A program made the position numbers and the translations under genes. A stretch of DNA of 64,000 bases from Perca fluviatilis (lineage: Eukaryota > Chordata > Actinopteri > Perciformes > Percidae). Below, piece by piece: positions 1 to 12,849 of this stretch; position 1 is the stretch's first letter, and each line of letters starts with the position of its first letter. The stretch spans positions 16,741,097 to 16,805,096 of the forward strand of contig NC_053120.1 of assembly GCF_010015445.1 (NCBI RefSeq), in the 5' to 3' direction. Under the pieces are notes generated by a model, which had not been told where the DNA came from, made no database searches, and worked only from the letters and a program-made list of their open reading frames with translations.

Positions 1-251
1 ATATTTTTCCCAGTGTAAGAGAACACTTTTCCATCCACTAATGCATGATAGATCATGCATATAGATAAAGTTGCCAGTGTAGAGTACATTTGGTGGGTTT
101 ATAAGTTGCGGCCTACATTTAGCTTTTTTCTTATATGATACCACGTCAATTCGGATTTGCGTTACTGGCATGGGTGGACTATGAGACAACGGGCACAGAC
201 ATGCAAAAGCCCCAGCACCTCTCCTACATAGGAGCAAGACACACTTTATAG
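1..251. other. unique sequence, nothing recognised
   Basis: No repeat, RNA gene or convincing coding frame is visible before the minisatellite begins. Confidence 0.5.
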
Positions 252-608
252 TTGTTTAGCCTCTTTTTGTTGTTGTTTTGTGTCTCTTTGTGGTCACTTT
301 TGTGTGTTTGCAGTTGTTTTGTGTCACTTTGTAATTGTTTTGATGTTTTTGTAGTCTTTGGTTGTTTGGTCCTTTTTGTGGTTATTTTGTGTGTCTGTGT
401 AGTTTTTTTGTTTCTCTTTGTAGTTGTTTTGTTTCTCTTTGTGCTCATTGTGTCTCTTTGTAGTCATTTTAAGTCTCTTTTAGTTGATTTGTGTCTCTTT
501 GTGGTTGTTTTGCCCCTTTTCATAGTTGTGAGTCTCTTGGTTTCTTTTGCAGCTGTTTTGCATCTTTTTTCTTGTCATTTTGCATCTCTCTATGGTTGGT
601 ATGTTTTG
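252..608. repeat. degenerate T/G-rich minisatellite, unit about 21-24 bp
   Basis: Variants of tgtctctttgtagttgtttt recur about 15 times with drifting unit length. One strand is almost free of A. The two opposing open frames across the block (leucine/phenylalanine-rich on plus, lysine/threonine-rich on minus) are products of this composition and are not called as genes. Confidence 0.8.
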
Positions 609-1738
609 CTTTGAGTGACATTTTGGGCCCCTAAACCTTTGGGTCCTTGGGCCTGTGCCTGTTGACAAATTGTATCATTGGCCCATTTGCTGACAAAATG
701 GATTCAAAGGTGCAATTTTAAGTTGTGCTGTAATTTGCAAGTCTGGACTCTGTGACTCAAGCTAAACGCTAACATGCCCACAATGGACAGCATTTCAGCA
801 GCATTGTTTAGTTTTGAAGGTTATTTGCCCGAGATGTCAAAGGAAATCAGATGTTTCCCACATCTCTTTGCCCTCTATGGCCCTCTCTGGTATCCCCTCC
901 CTCTCAATACTGCACCCAACCTCCAACCCCACAGATCTAGAAGGATGCTTGTTGATGGATGTTGAAGGCTGCTCAGGTCCCACAGCAATTAACTCTTCTC
1001 TTGCAAGAAGCAGCCTGTCAGGTTGATGGAATCTCCCCACCGCAGCTTCCTGTCACACAATCCAGGAGGGGCTGCAGACAAATGCTTCATCTATGTGTTT
1101 GCCTTACTGTTTTGCCTGCGGCCGAGAGCACAAGCAACGAGCCACAAGGTCCATAGCAAGCCATCAAGGGCTCCTGTGTCAGTTTCCACAGTCAATGGCT
1201 ATGCAGTTTAGCAGGTGTGGGGAATTATAGGGAGTAAAAGGAGAGAAGGGTCAAAGATCATGAGCTAGTAGAAGTACAAGAGCAGAGGTATTGCTGCTTC
1301 AGTTATGCTGTATCCGGGTCAAAGTAAGAATATCTTTGCATGCAAAAACATGAATAATATTGACTTTCCCATGTGTACTTGTTTTGCAAGCCGGAAATCA
1401 AAGCAAGGACATTTAGAACGACATTTCAGCAATTGTTCAAGGAAAAAGATAGTGCCGCTCTGATATTTTGCAGAGCTTGATTCAGGTACAGATCTGGTAA
1501 TCAAGTAATACTCATGTATTCTCACCATTTTCTCGATAATGAACCAACCACCAGCTGGAAATTACTTCTTTTAACAGTGAATGCCAAATTTTATTTTTTT
1601 TGTAAAACAAAGAAAGGCTTACCCAACAGAACCAATTTTAATCCAGATCTGTGTGGGCTCTTTGTATGGGCAGTGTATTTAGATGAATGATGTTTGGCTT
1701 CCCTCCATTGCAGATCTCAGCAGACCTCTGTGGTGCAT
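609..1738. other. unique sequence, nothing recognised
   Basis: Only short overlapping open frames (under 75 codons) without recognisable motifs. No repeat ends are visible. Confidence 0.4.
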
Positions 1739-1848
1739 TTTGCGTTATCTGTCGGATCACGACAGTCCTCCGCAGCGAAAACACATTTTTATCATCGCTG
1801 TCAGCCACTGCCAGTTACGAGCTAACAAAATTATGCTTACTAAACTTA

Positions 1849-2185
1849 CCTATCTGATATGTCTTTTGGTGCACAACAGACTCCTCATCTGAGTCTGGAT
1901 CTGAATGACCCCTGGTTAAGACAGGAAACCAAAACTATAGTTGCAGATTGCAAGCTTGCAGAGCTCTCCAAGCGTGCTGCCTGCCCATGGAGTCCTGAGA
2001 ATGGGCTGCCAGGGCTCCGTGAGACGGCTGTCTGCCTCCTGTCTAAACCCGGCGAGAGTTTCAAACATGTTGGCCTGTAGCTGAAAATCTCCAATGTTTC
2101 TAGCCATCTTGATTTGTTGCTCTTTTACTGATCAACTAGCGCTGTGGAGATAGGTCTGGCAATGTGAAACTACTGGCCAACCTTA
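1849..2185 (-). pseudogene. possible decayed transposon first exon next to a short-element end
   Basis: On the minus strand a frame opens with ATG at 2107 (MARNIGDFQLQANMF...). Downstream, in another frame, lies an acidic stretch DPDSDEES followed by a consensus splice donor GATAG|GTAAGT at about 1850. The frame is broken by a stop near 1916, so an intact protein cannot be made. Just beyond the ATG, at 2139-2180, lies a sequence resembling the ends of the repeats at 14.1 kb and 48.2 kb (gctgtggag..aggtctggcaat). I infer a decayed coding exon of a DNA transposon. The family is not recognised, and a chance frame cannot be excluded. Confidence 0.3.
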
Positions 2186-5100
2186 GGTAGATGCTAGAAT
2201 GTACTCACTGAACAAGCCTCACCCTAACGCATGCAACTGTGGTGGACCGGGCAAGGCCAGATCCAGAATTTTTTTAAACTGGGAGAAAGAGTAGATGTGC
2301 TTCTGGTCACTTTTTTGTTTGTTTTTACGTTTTACATGGGAAAACCATGTTAATCTAAATATTAATCATAACTTGTATTTTTACATACTTTAAAACGTGT
2401 CTGGAGTGGGACTTAAATGTATATCTATACAAAACCTTTTACTAGACGGTATGAGGCCTCTCCACCTTTGGGTGAAAGAGGCTTACATGTAAGTTCAGTT
2501 TGGCTGGTAGAATGGATAATGGGGTATGATATCACCACTGTGGGTCAATATAGTTGGCTCATACCAGGGAAAGGGGAACATATCCATCCAGGTGTGAAAT
2601 TGAGTGGATGTCCTGACCAGCTGTGACAACATCTCTTCCACTTTTGCTCCACTTTCACATTCTCTCTGAAATTCAAAACCTCATTAAATCACTATAGCTC
2701 CGTTAACCAACTGTTACAAATAAAATCACTATTCTCTTCCTCTACCATTTCAAACAACAATATGCAACCTTTCACCTCGAAGTGGCAGTATTTTTTGCCA
2801 GTGTTGCCTGCTAAGTCAGTCTAGTTCACACCCCAGCGTTTGTCACTCATCTTGATGAGATGTGTACTTTGAAGTATGTAGCCCAAGGCCAAGGTAACTG
2901 AAAGTAGCGCTATCACAGCAGAAAGTGGATAAAATCAACCTGCATTTTGTATATGATACAAATAAAAAATACAGATAATCATCATGTTTTTGCACGTCTT
3001 TTCCATGACACGCTGAGATTCACTGTATCATTGTTTCATCTTGACATTATTGACCCACCTCCATGATATGACTTTGCTGTGCTATAGCCACTAACCTCCC
3101 TTTGAGAGCCACAACCAACTGTAAAGCTCACTACTTCCATATACTGTATATTGCCAGCTGAAAATATAGCAAATGACCTATAACACGCCTATCCTATTTC
3201 AACTATCATTGAAAATCCACTTTCAGGCATGTACACAAAGTGTCACAGACAAATTGTCACTCCTGTCAAACATTCCCTACCTTCACTATCTATAACCCAA
3301 CATGTAATAAAATCTATCATATGTATGTTATATGATATACTAAACTTATCACCAATCTATATGTTGGAGTATGGTAACATTTTTATTGGGTTATCGGATT
3401 GAATGCTACTTGGTTGACAGTGCCAACATACAGTAGTGAATCATGTAACTGCTTTAGGGTGAGCTGGTTGGCTGGTGACATTTGACTCTGTCAGCTGGAT
3501 AATAACAACCTTGAGGTGAAATGACAAAACAATCTCTACACTACAGTCCGCCATCATAACAGTTTGTGGGTGACAACATATGAAAAGATTTTCCCGTTCC
3601 CACCTTTTACTTATCTTACTCATTACTCATCTTACCTCCACCCTTACCACTTTGACTCCATTCCCTTCCCTCCACCCCCAAATGCAAGGCACAGTACCAT
3701 CTTAGATATGTGTAGGTCCTGCTTCCTTGTATTCACAGGCCCAGAGGGTTGGTAAGCCACTTAACCTGTCATCTTAAATTGTGTGCACAACAGCAGATAT
3801 GTGGTTCGGCTCTCCCTTCATGCAGGGCAGAGCGAAGCACTCAGACGGCATAGGAGCAGTTGAGACTGCAGCTGAGTGAGGGCCATGGGGATGGTCAGAT
3901 GCTGAAAGGTGAGATAGGGATGCACAAGTGTGTGTTTGAGATGAAAGGAAGGGAGATGAGACTGATGGTTGGTATTGAAGGGATTATGGTTTTTGTAGGG
4001 TTGGTTCTGACGGTGTATCTGTGCAAATGTCAGTAGATATCTCATAGAGGGATGACCTCTCAATTTTCCCTAGATGTCTCCTGAAATGTGCAGCAGAGTG
4101 GACTCTTTTGCAGCTTGGTTTGGCTAATGTACTATATTTGACAACTTTTTTATGTTTTAAGTCCTGCACTTTTTTAACAATACCCTGCTTCACACAGTAT
4201 ATCCAGTTGCACACACACAACCAGCTTTTGGGTATTGGACAGCAGACATGTAATCCACTGTGATGGATTGTCTGACTCAATCAGGTGTCAATTCTGTAAA
4301 TTGATGTTCATCTGTAATAAAATTAACTGAAATCAGTGGCTGCCTGCAGGGTAGGAAAACCCAACACAGCAGCATGCTTTAAGAAAAATTGTAAAGCGTA
4401 GATTATTTAGAGTAATGTTAAAAATAGAAAATAAAAAAGTGGAGGCTATATGATGTGTAGTAAATGGACTGAAACATTCAAAAACAACTGGAATGGTCCT
4501 TTAAGAATATAAAATTCAGTTTGTTTCCATGTACTTCTCATATGAATAAAATATATATTTTGCTAATGAAATCACCATGAATTGTGTGGTTGTATTATCT
4601 TCCCATGCACTTTCCCTGCAAAACGTATGAAACATACAGTATGTCTTTCTACAAGGACGTGTTGTCTGTTGCCACAATTTAGCTAAATGATTTGTGTTAC
4701 ACCCATCTTTGCACATTTTCACCAAGGCAGTGCACTGTGAAGTCACTGTGAGGTGACATATAAACAGTCATTCCATACATTGTGAAATGTTCGCCCACTG
4801 GACAACTCTCCCCTTTTAATCACATTAAGGAATACACATGACTTTGGATTTTTGATGAAAAGTGAAAAAGGAAACCCAAAGCCACATGTTTGACTGAACA
4901 TTTTTAAAATAATCTTTACTTTCCATCACCTGAATTTAAAGAAGTGTTCTTGAAAGACTTCACATACTTCATCAGTCTGGGACATTTTAATATTTACTGT
5001 CTTTTGACAATGGGCTATTTTTCTTATTTTTATGTTCTTATGTCAGGCCCCTGAACCTCTCAATTCCCCTTACTCCCACCGCTGCCTCTCATTCTATGGC

Positions 5101-8100
5101 TTTACAACTTAACTTGAAATATATATTTATCGATCGGGTCTGCAGCATCGAGCCATTTGAAGTAGCGTTCTGTCTGACAATCGATTACCCTTGCCCTCCA
5201 CCCATTCTCTTCCTTCTCCCACTTCAACTCCTCCACATCTGTACTTGACAGGCTCGCTATACCCCATACTCCATTCCCCTCTTCTTCCCTTCACTCTGCC
5301 ACTCTGTCTTATCTGCATGGCAGAGGAAGTGAAAGGGGGTCACTATCCACCGTCCAATCAGATGAGTAAACGCAGACGCTCCCTTACTTTGGTAAAAATC
5401 AATAGACAACAGACTTTATAATAGACATGCCCATCTAAAGCTGAGCACAAGATTAGCAGCATTAAGTAGATGTTGCCAGATCCATCACGTACATAAGAAA
5501 AGTATAGTGGGTTACTTTCCATAACTGAGAGAAACTGATGTGTTATGTTGTTTTTCTGCGTTTTTGACAAAAAGCTCATTTGTTATAGGGCATTCCATTT
5601 TAATCAAACTTTAGTTCATCACTACTTTTTTTTTTTTACTAGTCTTTGTTAGTCAATCTGAAATTACCTCTAAAGTATCTTCAGATTCACTGAAAATACC
5701 CATCAGCCCACTCTTTATTACAGACAGCATCTGTCTTGAAGCATCACGTCCAATGCATCTGGGTAGAAGCCATTTTCTAATTACAAAATGTAATTATGTT
5801 GGAAGTCAGCTTTTCTAGAGTTCATGTGCACGCTTATTAAAAGGACCATGACTTTCATTTTTCTATATTTCTCAAAACAACCTTCAATTTAATTACTGCT
5901 GTGCCACCATTCTGATAGTCCTGAACTTCAGATTGTTATCAAACTTTTATTTTTTATTACTTGGCATGACAAATGAGCGGGCTCGGTAAAACTCGTTAAA
6001 TATAGATTCATATCATGAGCAATATTTTCCTATATCACACATTCTAAGTCTGATTATTAAGTATTAGGTTACTTATCTAAATAAGACCTGTTGAAGGTTA
6101 AAAGAAACAGCTTAAAGTGTACCAACTGAAGCTGATGATGTGTCCACAGACCATGCACAGACCATATACAGCATCCCATTGTTAACAGTATATTTCCCTT
6201 GGACCATGTTTGCTTTTTCCAGTATTGACATTGTGTCCAGGTGTTTCAAGTAATTTCCCCCTCTGTAGCAGCAACGCCTTACCTCACACCTCAGGGCTAG
6301 ATAAGGCCTTTTTGCTCTACTGCACCTCATAACAACACATAGATACACAACCTGACCCTATACACATACAGGTTCACTCTAAGCTCATAGCAATATGTGG
6401 GCATTATTTTAAGCTTCCCTGGTTGCAGTGGAAGTAGTGATTCTGTACATCAGGTGAAATAGGAAAGCCTTCAATAGCTGCTGTTATGCCTTAAGCTGTG
6501 CAAACATGTCAGAGCTGGAGTGAGGCGCTCTACCTAAAACGCTGTCACTGAGGTCTCTGCTGTGGCCAGTTTCATGTTCATTTTGCACAAATAGTCCAAA
6601 ACATATTTGGTTTCCTTGTCACCACCTGCATTGTTCCCATGTGATGCAACTGTGTCTGGAGGGAGTCCCATCTGTATCAAACAAAATAATTGCTGATAAT
6701 GATAATTGTGATGCATCATGTTTGTGTCTATGGACACCCACTCTCGATCTCTCTTTTTTCTCACTCCTTTTTTTTCTTGCAGACAAAACATTATTTGTGA
6801 ACAAGCATGTGAACCCCAAAGCAAGCTGCATCTAATGTAATGATTGTGCAATGTAACACTGCATGGTTCTGACATCAAGGTATACATTACAATTGGTAAA
6901 ATGGGACATATACATTTGGTGCATGTCAACTGTTCTCTCTTTCATGAAAGTATGTTTGTTTGTTGTGTGAATAAAGTTGCATTAGTCTGAATTCATTGTA
7001 CTCAGCATTTGTTCAGTCTCCATCTCTTTCCAGATATTCCCAGATATCAAATGGCTTCAGACCAAATTTTCTGTAATGGCCGTGCTCAAGTGGACATATT
7101 TGTTACAGTACATGGTTTAATGCTACTTTGACTGGCGGAAGCCTAAATGAAGCTAGATAGTCATTTTTCCGTAGAGGTGGAAATTATATGTCGCTTGTCA
7201 TAATAAATACGTATCATAATGTATGAGCCAACAGTGATTACAATTAGACACTATCCTGATTGCTTCGTGGGTCTCAACATTTCAAGATTATGTCAGTGAC
7301 TGAAATCAGACAGGAGACACACAAACACTAATTAACTTTCTTTTTATCATGCACCATACTTAAGTTAACAAAAGCCCACACTACCTTCCCATAATTACAT
7401 TGTTATATTGTCGGGGGTATAATTTCCCAGAGAAGGTAATTACTTGCAATGTTTTTACGGCGTTGCCATACATCATGAATTCTCTCGCCGCACCTCACAT
7501 CAGTCTAGGATCTGGTGTTTACCCATGGTGCATCTCTCTGTCTTCAAAGGGCAGACCTCTTGCCTCCTGGGAGTTTTTAGGTTTTGTCTCAGACTCTAAA
7601 AGAACCATTATTGAGACAGTAAGAGAAAGTCAGAGAAATAAAAACAGCAATACAGAGAGAACAATCAAAAAAGACACGAAAAAAGATATTAATAAAAAGG
7701 AGACAGAAAGTGAAAGAAAGAGTTGGATTGAAAGAGAGAGACACATAATTAAAAAATATTACTTTCATCCATTTGTTTTTGGTCAGCAATTGTATCTGAA
7801 GTTTATTAATTCAACATAAGGAAAATTCCTGTGTGTACAGGTAACACCTTGTGCATGTAAGTCATAAACATCAAGATGACTTTGAGTTTTCTTTCTTTTA
7901 CTTCAGGAGTGTCACTTCAGAGCATGTTTATAATAAGATTAATCACAATGAAACATGGAAATCTTATTATCTACATGGTCATTCACAAACTTTCAGAAAA
8001 ATAACAGAAAGGTATCATGACGTTCATCAACAATCTTTCAAAATGGCATTTAATCAAATCATCAAATCTAGAAGAAGTCACAGTAAATAACCTTAGTGAA

Positions 8101-8954
8101 TTTAAATGAAGAAACCCACTCAATTCAAGCTGCAGTGGAGCATAAATGGCTCTTTGGCAAAGTGGATAAAATGTATTGCATGCCAACTCTATGAAATGAG
8201 CACAATTTGCCAGGCACTTCTGCCAAAACATGGGCAGATTCGATTTTGGCCTTTGTGTCCCATGGTAATGAGAACATTGTTTTGAACAAGCACTAAAAAC
8301 AGCAGCATCTCATCGAGCTGTTCACTGGGTCTCTTTCTAACTCTGACATGTTGGCCTTATTTAACTGTACTCTCCTGGTTGGCCGTTTAGTATTCCATGC
8401 ATTATCACCATACCAAAGGAGCTGGACACCCCTCTGAAAATGTAAAACATCCTGATTTAAATGTCAAATTTGAATATTTCCGCCTGTATCTCATCTCATG
8501 AACAAGCTGCTTTATTGTCTCTGTAATCGTCCACTCAGGAGTTGAGAATTTAATTTTTGTGCATTCTACTGCTGCCTGCTCCTACAAAGGTCAGGCTGAT
8601 AGGATTTTATTTGTTGCACACTGTTCAGATGTGAGTGAAGTATGATCCCCTTGATTAGTCTCATAATCCTGTTATCAGCACTCCTAAAGGTTGTACCGAA
8701 GCTGCTTTAAACCTGCACCTGTTTGTCTTGATATGGAAGGTGTTATTGCCACATCACATTGAAGATAAAAAATGCAGTGAGAATTCAAACTACTAGCTGT
8801 AGTAACTTGGGGTCAATAGACACTGCTCTCGACTGACAGATTATTTAGTCTTGTTTTGTGAATTGTTTAATGCCAAGGACATTTGAATGGAAGGAATAAA
8901 GGCATTAATGCCCGAGCGAGGTTAATCATCTCATGCCTAAAGGTGCTGATAACT
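2186..8954. other. long unique stretch, nothing recognised
   Basis: About 6.8 kb of AT-rich sequence. Small compositional features only: a pyrimidine-rich patch around 3600-3680, a T run at 5626-5638, and a purine-rich stretch at 7610-7750 that produces a lysine/glutamate-rich frame. No exon, RNA gene or transposon end was recognised. Confidence 0.4.
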
Positions 8955-8961
8955 TGTCATT

Positions 8962-9235
8962 TTGTCTAATTTTATGCTAATGACAGACAGCTTTACCAAG
9001 TCTTCAATTCAAATGTGTTAATTGTCTTCAATTAAATACTGAGAAGACAGACATTTTAATCACTGGTCCAGATCCCATTGCTGAAGCTGTCGAATATTAT
9101 CTCAAAACGTTAGTACTCCAATTCCATTTTTATATGTGCAACTCAGTCACATGTCTTGATACTGACACAGCCAAAGGCCCAATGTTTAACTGTGTACACA
9201 ATCCACTGCTCAGAAGAAGGTGAGAGTGCAGCAAT
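8962..9235 (+). pseudogene. L2-like LINE reverse-transcriptase fragment
   Basis: Two frames joined by a frameshift give a non-LTR reverse-transcriptase signature. At about 8970 FYANDRQLYQVFNS corresponds to the catalytic YADD box of L2/CR1-type enzymes, with the first D replaced by N. From about 9026 the next frame reads LNTEKTDILITGPDP, the usual 'LQLNxDKTEILIxGP' block that follows the catalytic box, and then NSVTCLDTD. The N and C termini are missing and the catalytic motif is damaged, so this is a dead scrap. The assignment rests on motif order from family knowledge; the clade is not resolved. Confidence 0.7.
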
Positions 9236-9552
9236 GCCCCACTCTTGACACCCTTCTGATTGACTGTCACCACACATAAAGTCAGCCAAGATAACTCCTA
9301 CACCCCACCTATCATGGCTGCTATGCAGAGGGTGGTGAGGAACCCTGCTGACACAGGGTTGGTGTCAGTGGACTACACTGTAAGACAAAAGCAAAGGCTT
9401 TCAAAAACAAAAAAATCAGGTGTTTCAAGGAAGGCTGCACTCTTTCCCTCAACATACAGTATGTATGAAGTAGGACAGGCAGGAAGAGGAGACACATTGA
9501 CTCTATAGAGACAAATCCAGTTCCAGGTGAAGCAGGGACGATGCCCCTTCAG

Positions 9553-9737
9553 CAGAGGTGTATAGTCCAGGTGCCAGAAAGTAGAAATCCTGTCCAGCAG
9601 CTGTCCCAACCATCACTAAACCACCTCCTCTACCAGGTAGATGAAGTCGTTAGTTAAAACACCTGTTCTAGATGTAGAGGCAGATCCAAAAACATGGCAG
9701 GATTTTTACTTTCTGGCACCTGGACTATACACGTCTG
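9553..9737 (+). repeat. left arm of the foldback hAT element
   Basis: A 185-bp unit that is itself an inverted-repeat element. It begins CAGAGGTGTATAGTCCAGG and ends with the reverse complement CCTGGACTATACACGTCTG. Its own terminal inverted repeats are about 40 bp with a few mismatches. By eye it differs from the right arm at only a handful of positions. Confidence 0.88.
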
Positions 9738-9890
9738 AATTTCAGTATTTGTGATGGTAGTTTTGTAAAGTAGATTAGAATTGTATTCTAAAGTACAGTT
9801 GCTGATATTTTAATTTGAAAAGTCTGTGTAGTGCATCCATGTCTCGTTTGGAAACTACTGTATACCGTCTAAGATGTGTTGGCTGCTGAA

Positions 9891-10075
9891 CAGACGTGTA
9901 TAGTCCAGGTGCCAGAAAGTAAAAATCCTGCCATGTTTTTGGATCTGCCTCTACATCTAGAACAGGTGTTTTCACTAACGAGCTCATCTACCTGGTAGAG
10001 GAGCTGGTTTAGTGATGGTTGGGACAGCTGCTGGACAGGATTTCTACTTTCTGGCACCTGGACTATACACCTCTG
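9891..10075 (-). repeat. right arm of the foldback hAT element
   Basis: Inverted copy of the left arm, same length (185 bp). The reverse complement matches the left arm almost throughout. The differences I see lie mainly in the middle (ACCAGCTCC for ACCACCTCC, GAGCTCG for GAAGTCG, AGTGAAA for AGTTAAA). Confidence 0.88.
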
Positions 10076-10287
10076 CCCTTCAGACAGGAAACTTCTTTGT
10101 AAGAGGCTGCCACTGCTGTACTCATTGTCCATTAGTGTCCATGTGGCAGGGACATGCAGAGACATATTGATAGGCACTGTTGATACACTATAACCCAAAG
10201 CCAAACAGAAATGCTGATTAAGCACCTAAAATGATAAAATAAAAAAATAAAATAAAAAAAAATAATTTCCATTTATGTGGAAATGAT

Positions 10288-10524
10288 CAGGGGCTCTCAA
10301 CCTGGGGGTTGCAAGATAATTTCTGTGGTTCGCCAGATGGTTGGGGAGAAAAAAAAGGATGGTTTTTACATTACTGTGTGAAGTTTGGTACATTTCATGT
10401 GTTATATTCAGAGCTTAATTTGTAAATCAGGAGGTTCTGGAACACAGAAAAGATGCTGTTCCGGCGGCAAAACCCTACCTTATTATTGTGGGGGGTTGCG
10501 ACTCGAAAAGGTTGAGAACCACTG
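10288..10524. mobile_element. short hAT (Charlie-like) non-autonomous element
   Basis: The left end reads CAGGGGCTCTCAACCTGGGG. The right end, read backwards, is CAGTGGTTCTCAACCTTTTC. Both are the 'CAGnGGTTCTCAAcCT' termini typical of Charlie/MER5-like hAT elements. No clean 8-bp duplication is seen (gaaatgat against atctaaac), so one end may be eroded. Confidence 0.75.
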
Positions 10525-11980
10525 ATCTAAACTAAAACAAATGGTCTTTTTTAAACATTAATGTGACAGCTAAAACCTATCATCACCTTCCTTCATCTGA
10601 TAAATAATGAATGGTCCATAATTGATGCACAATGATCAGGAACTGCAGCTAAAGTGACTAGATTGTTTTGTATTTTTCATCCAACAGAGCACTCTTTACC
10701 ATCATTGTCACCCTAGAGCACTTCATGAGCAACTTCCAACCAACAATAAGCCAACAGCCCTGGCTTCTAAACCAAAGACAGACACATTGCCTGTCAGCAC
10801 CCAATTAGAGCCGGAGGGGGGAAATTAACACAAAAGCCAAGAAATTCCAATTAACACTGACGCATTGATTTGGTGGTGCGCTCATCATTGTCTTAAAATT
10901 AGAATTAATCAACACAGCAGAGGGTGCCAAGTCGAAGGTCTGGCTACAAAAGCACCATTGCTTATGTGAAGCTGATGTGGGCTGCACGCTGAAGATTAGC
11001 ATCTGTCAAAAATTAGACACAATACAATTTTCCATTAACTTTGCAGAGAAAACAATAAGCGGGTCACACAAGTTATTGAGAGAAAAATGTTTTCCATGTG
11101 CCTCTGCTACACATAAAATCCATAATCCAGCCCATATCCCCTTGCAAAGGATGAGGAAATGAAAATCTCTGTCAAGGACATGCCAGTTTCCACGAGAGTA
11201 TTGTTTAAATGAGAAGCTGGTTAGAGATGAGCTCAATGGCTGCTTCTCCATGAGCTAAATATAGTCTACGGTTGTCGATTAGAGTCACTGTAAGAATAGC
11301 ACCTGAAGGTTAGGCTGCTGTACAGGCTTTCTCAATGCTCTCTTTTAGAGCAGCTAAAACAGCTGTCAGGCCTACTGTAAAATACCTGCGTGTGTCCCTA
11401 ATCATGATTGCTCACCTTAACTCATTATAAAGAAGTATATCTGGCTCACAACGCTGTTATAGTGGATGGATCACTTCCCTCACAATGCATCCTTCTCCCC
11501 CTTCTCTCTTCCCTCTTCCTTTATCTCTGCATCCTTTCATTTTATCCTAAATTTCCTTATATGATTTCCCTCTCCTTACATCTTGTTCGTTCAACCTCTT
11601 TCTCTTCTTATTGTTTCAACATGTCTCTTTCTTCCCATTTCATTCAACTCTTTTCTCTCTTTCTCACCGCCTCCCTGGTTCTTGCCATTCTCTACCAACC
11701 TCCCACTCTCATTCTCTTTATTTCTGTCATTCTCTGGGCTTGCCCTGCAGTACTCTTGATGTTGGCAGTGGAAAACATTAACACATCAAACTTTGACTCT
11801 ATTAATGTGCTTGGCCTTGGCACACTGCCACACACTCCAGATATCTGATGCTACCTGCCAGGTGGTGCACCAGAAAGTGGAGGATGCAGTGGATGCTGGG
11901 AGTTCAAACAACATCTAAAGCAGCAAGCCTTGAGTCAAGTTCAAATGATGTGTTGCTTCTTTGGATAGGTGGGTAGTTGG
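10525..11980. other. unique sequence with a pyrimidine-rich tract
   Basis: No gene recognised. A C/T-rich tract at about 11480-11720 creates a 146-codon frame rich in Ser, Leu and Phe that looks compositional. Confidence 0.4.
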
Positions 11981-12823
11981 TAGGGCTGTCGGAACAAATT
12001 CCGAAAGTCGCATATAATTTGAAAAGTAAAAAAATCAATGCTAAAAATCAATAAAAACATTCTTAAAAAAACTAAACAAATCAATACTTTTTGAATGCTG
12101 AATGTGTATTTTTTTTTTATAAATGTGTTGGCTAACGTTAGCTAATCTCACTCTTCTTGCCATGTCCTAACCGCATGTGAAAATGAAATACTTTTGTCAT
12201 GTAAAGTCTGTTGAACAATTAGTTAGCCGGTGAGCAACACAAGGCATTGTGAGATCTCACGGCAATGCTTTGCTGTCAGAGTCCGCTTCGACTTCATATA
12301 TTAACTTCTGATAGCTGAATTCAATAGATATATATAGCCTACGGCTGTATTCTCAGTAACTGACCATCTACAAGAAACAGGTTGCCTAGAAATCACTATA
12401 AATAGGCATAAATAGTAGTGATATATCGTTTCGGCTGTGCTTTCTAACATGCTGTCATTGTGCTAACCAAGTGCCCTAAGCCTTTACAACAGAGCCACTT
12501 CACTACACTTGTTAGATGTTTCATTACAGGGTTCTCTGTTGATTTGTGTCCGTTGCTGTTTGAAAATGCCTGTAAACAAAGCGGCGTGCTAAAAATGCAA
12601 TGCGCAATGATGTTGGTTTCCCTTCGAGGCTAATGTTTGAAGTCCCTCTAGTGGACAGAACGTATAATAACAACTACATGCTGATAGTGGCATTGGCAAT
12701 GCATAAGCTTGAGTAGTGTAGTAAATATTAGAGCATTAAATATTAGAATATTATCAGAATATTTAAAAAAAATAATGAATGAAATTTGAATGGTATTACT
12801 GTATAGATGAAGTGACAGCTCTA
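11981..12823. mobile_element. non-autonomous hAT-like element (TAGGGCTGTC ends)
   Basis: Left end TAGGGCTGTC and right end (reverse complement) TAGAGCTGTC match at 9 of 10 positions. The flanking 8-mers gtagttgg (11973-11980) and gtagctag (12824-12831) match at 6 of 8, in line with an old hAT target duplication. About 843 bp, AT-rich, with no transposase frame. Confidence 0.6.
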
Positions 12824-12849
12824 GTAGCTAGGCAAAAATCATACACTTT

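Larger units (their letters stand above)
9553..10075. mobile_element. composite foldback hAT-type element, two inverted 185-bp copies
   Basis: Two near-identical 185-bp copies (9553-9737 and 9891-10075) lie in opposite orientation around a 153-bp spacer. The whole unit is flanked by a perfect 8-bp direct repeat CCCTTCAG (9545-9552 and 10076-10083), the target-duplication length of hAT transposons. The ends read CAGAGGTGTATAGTCC, close to the CAGAGGTGTAAA start of the Tol2/Ac group. No such duplication is seen at the inner ends of the two copies, so the composite appears to have inserted as one unit. There is no transposase, so it is non-autonomous. Confidence 0.88.

Noticed and set aside
252..614. 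120-codon plus frame rich in Phe/Leu/Val
   Set aside because: Translation of a T/G-rich minisatellite; hydrophobicity is compositional.
6969..6980. AATAAA polyadenylation signal
   Set aside because: Single AATAAA words are common in AT-rich DNA and no exon or transcript structure lies upstream.
11408..11848. 146-codon frame with apparent membrane segments
   Set aside because: Product of a C/T-rich tract; no initiation context, splice sites or family resemblance.
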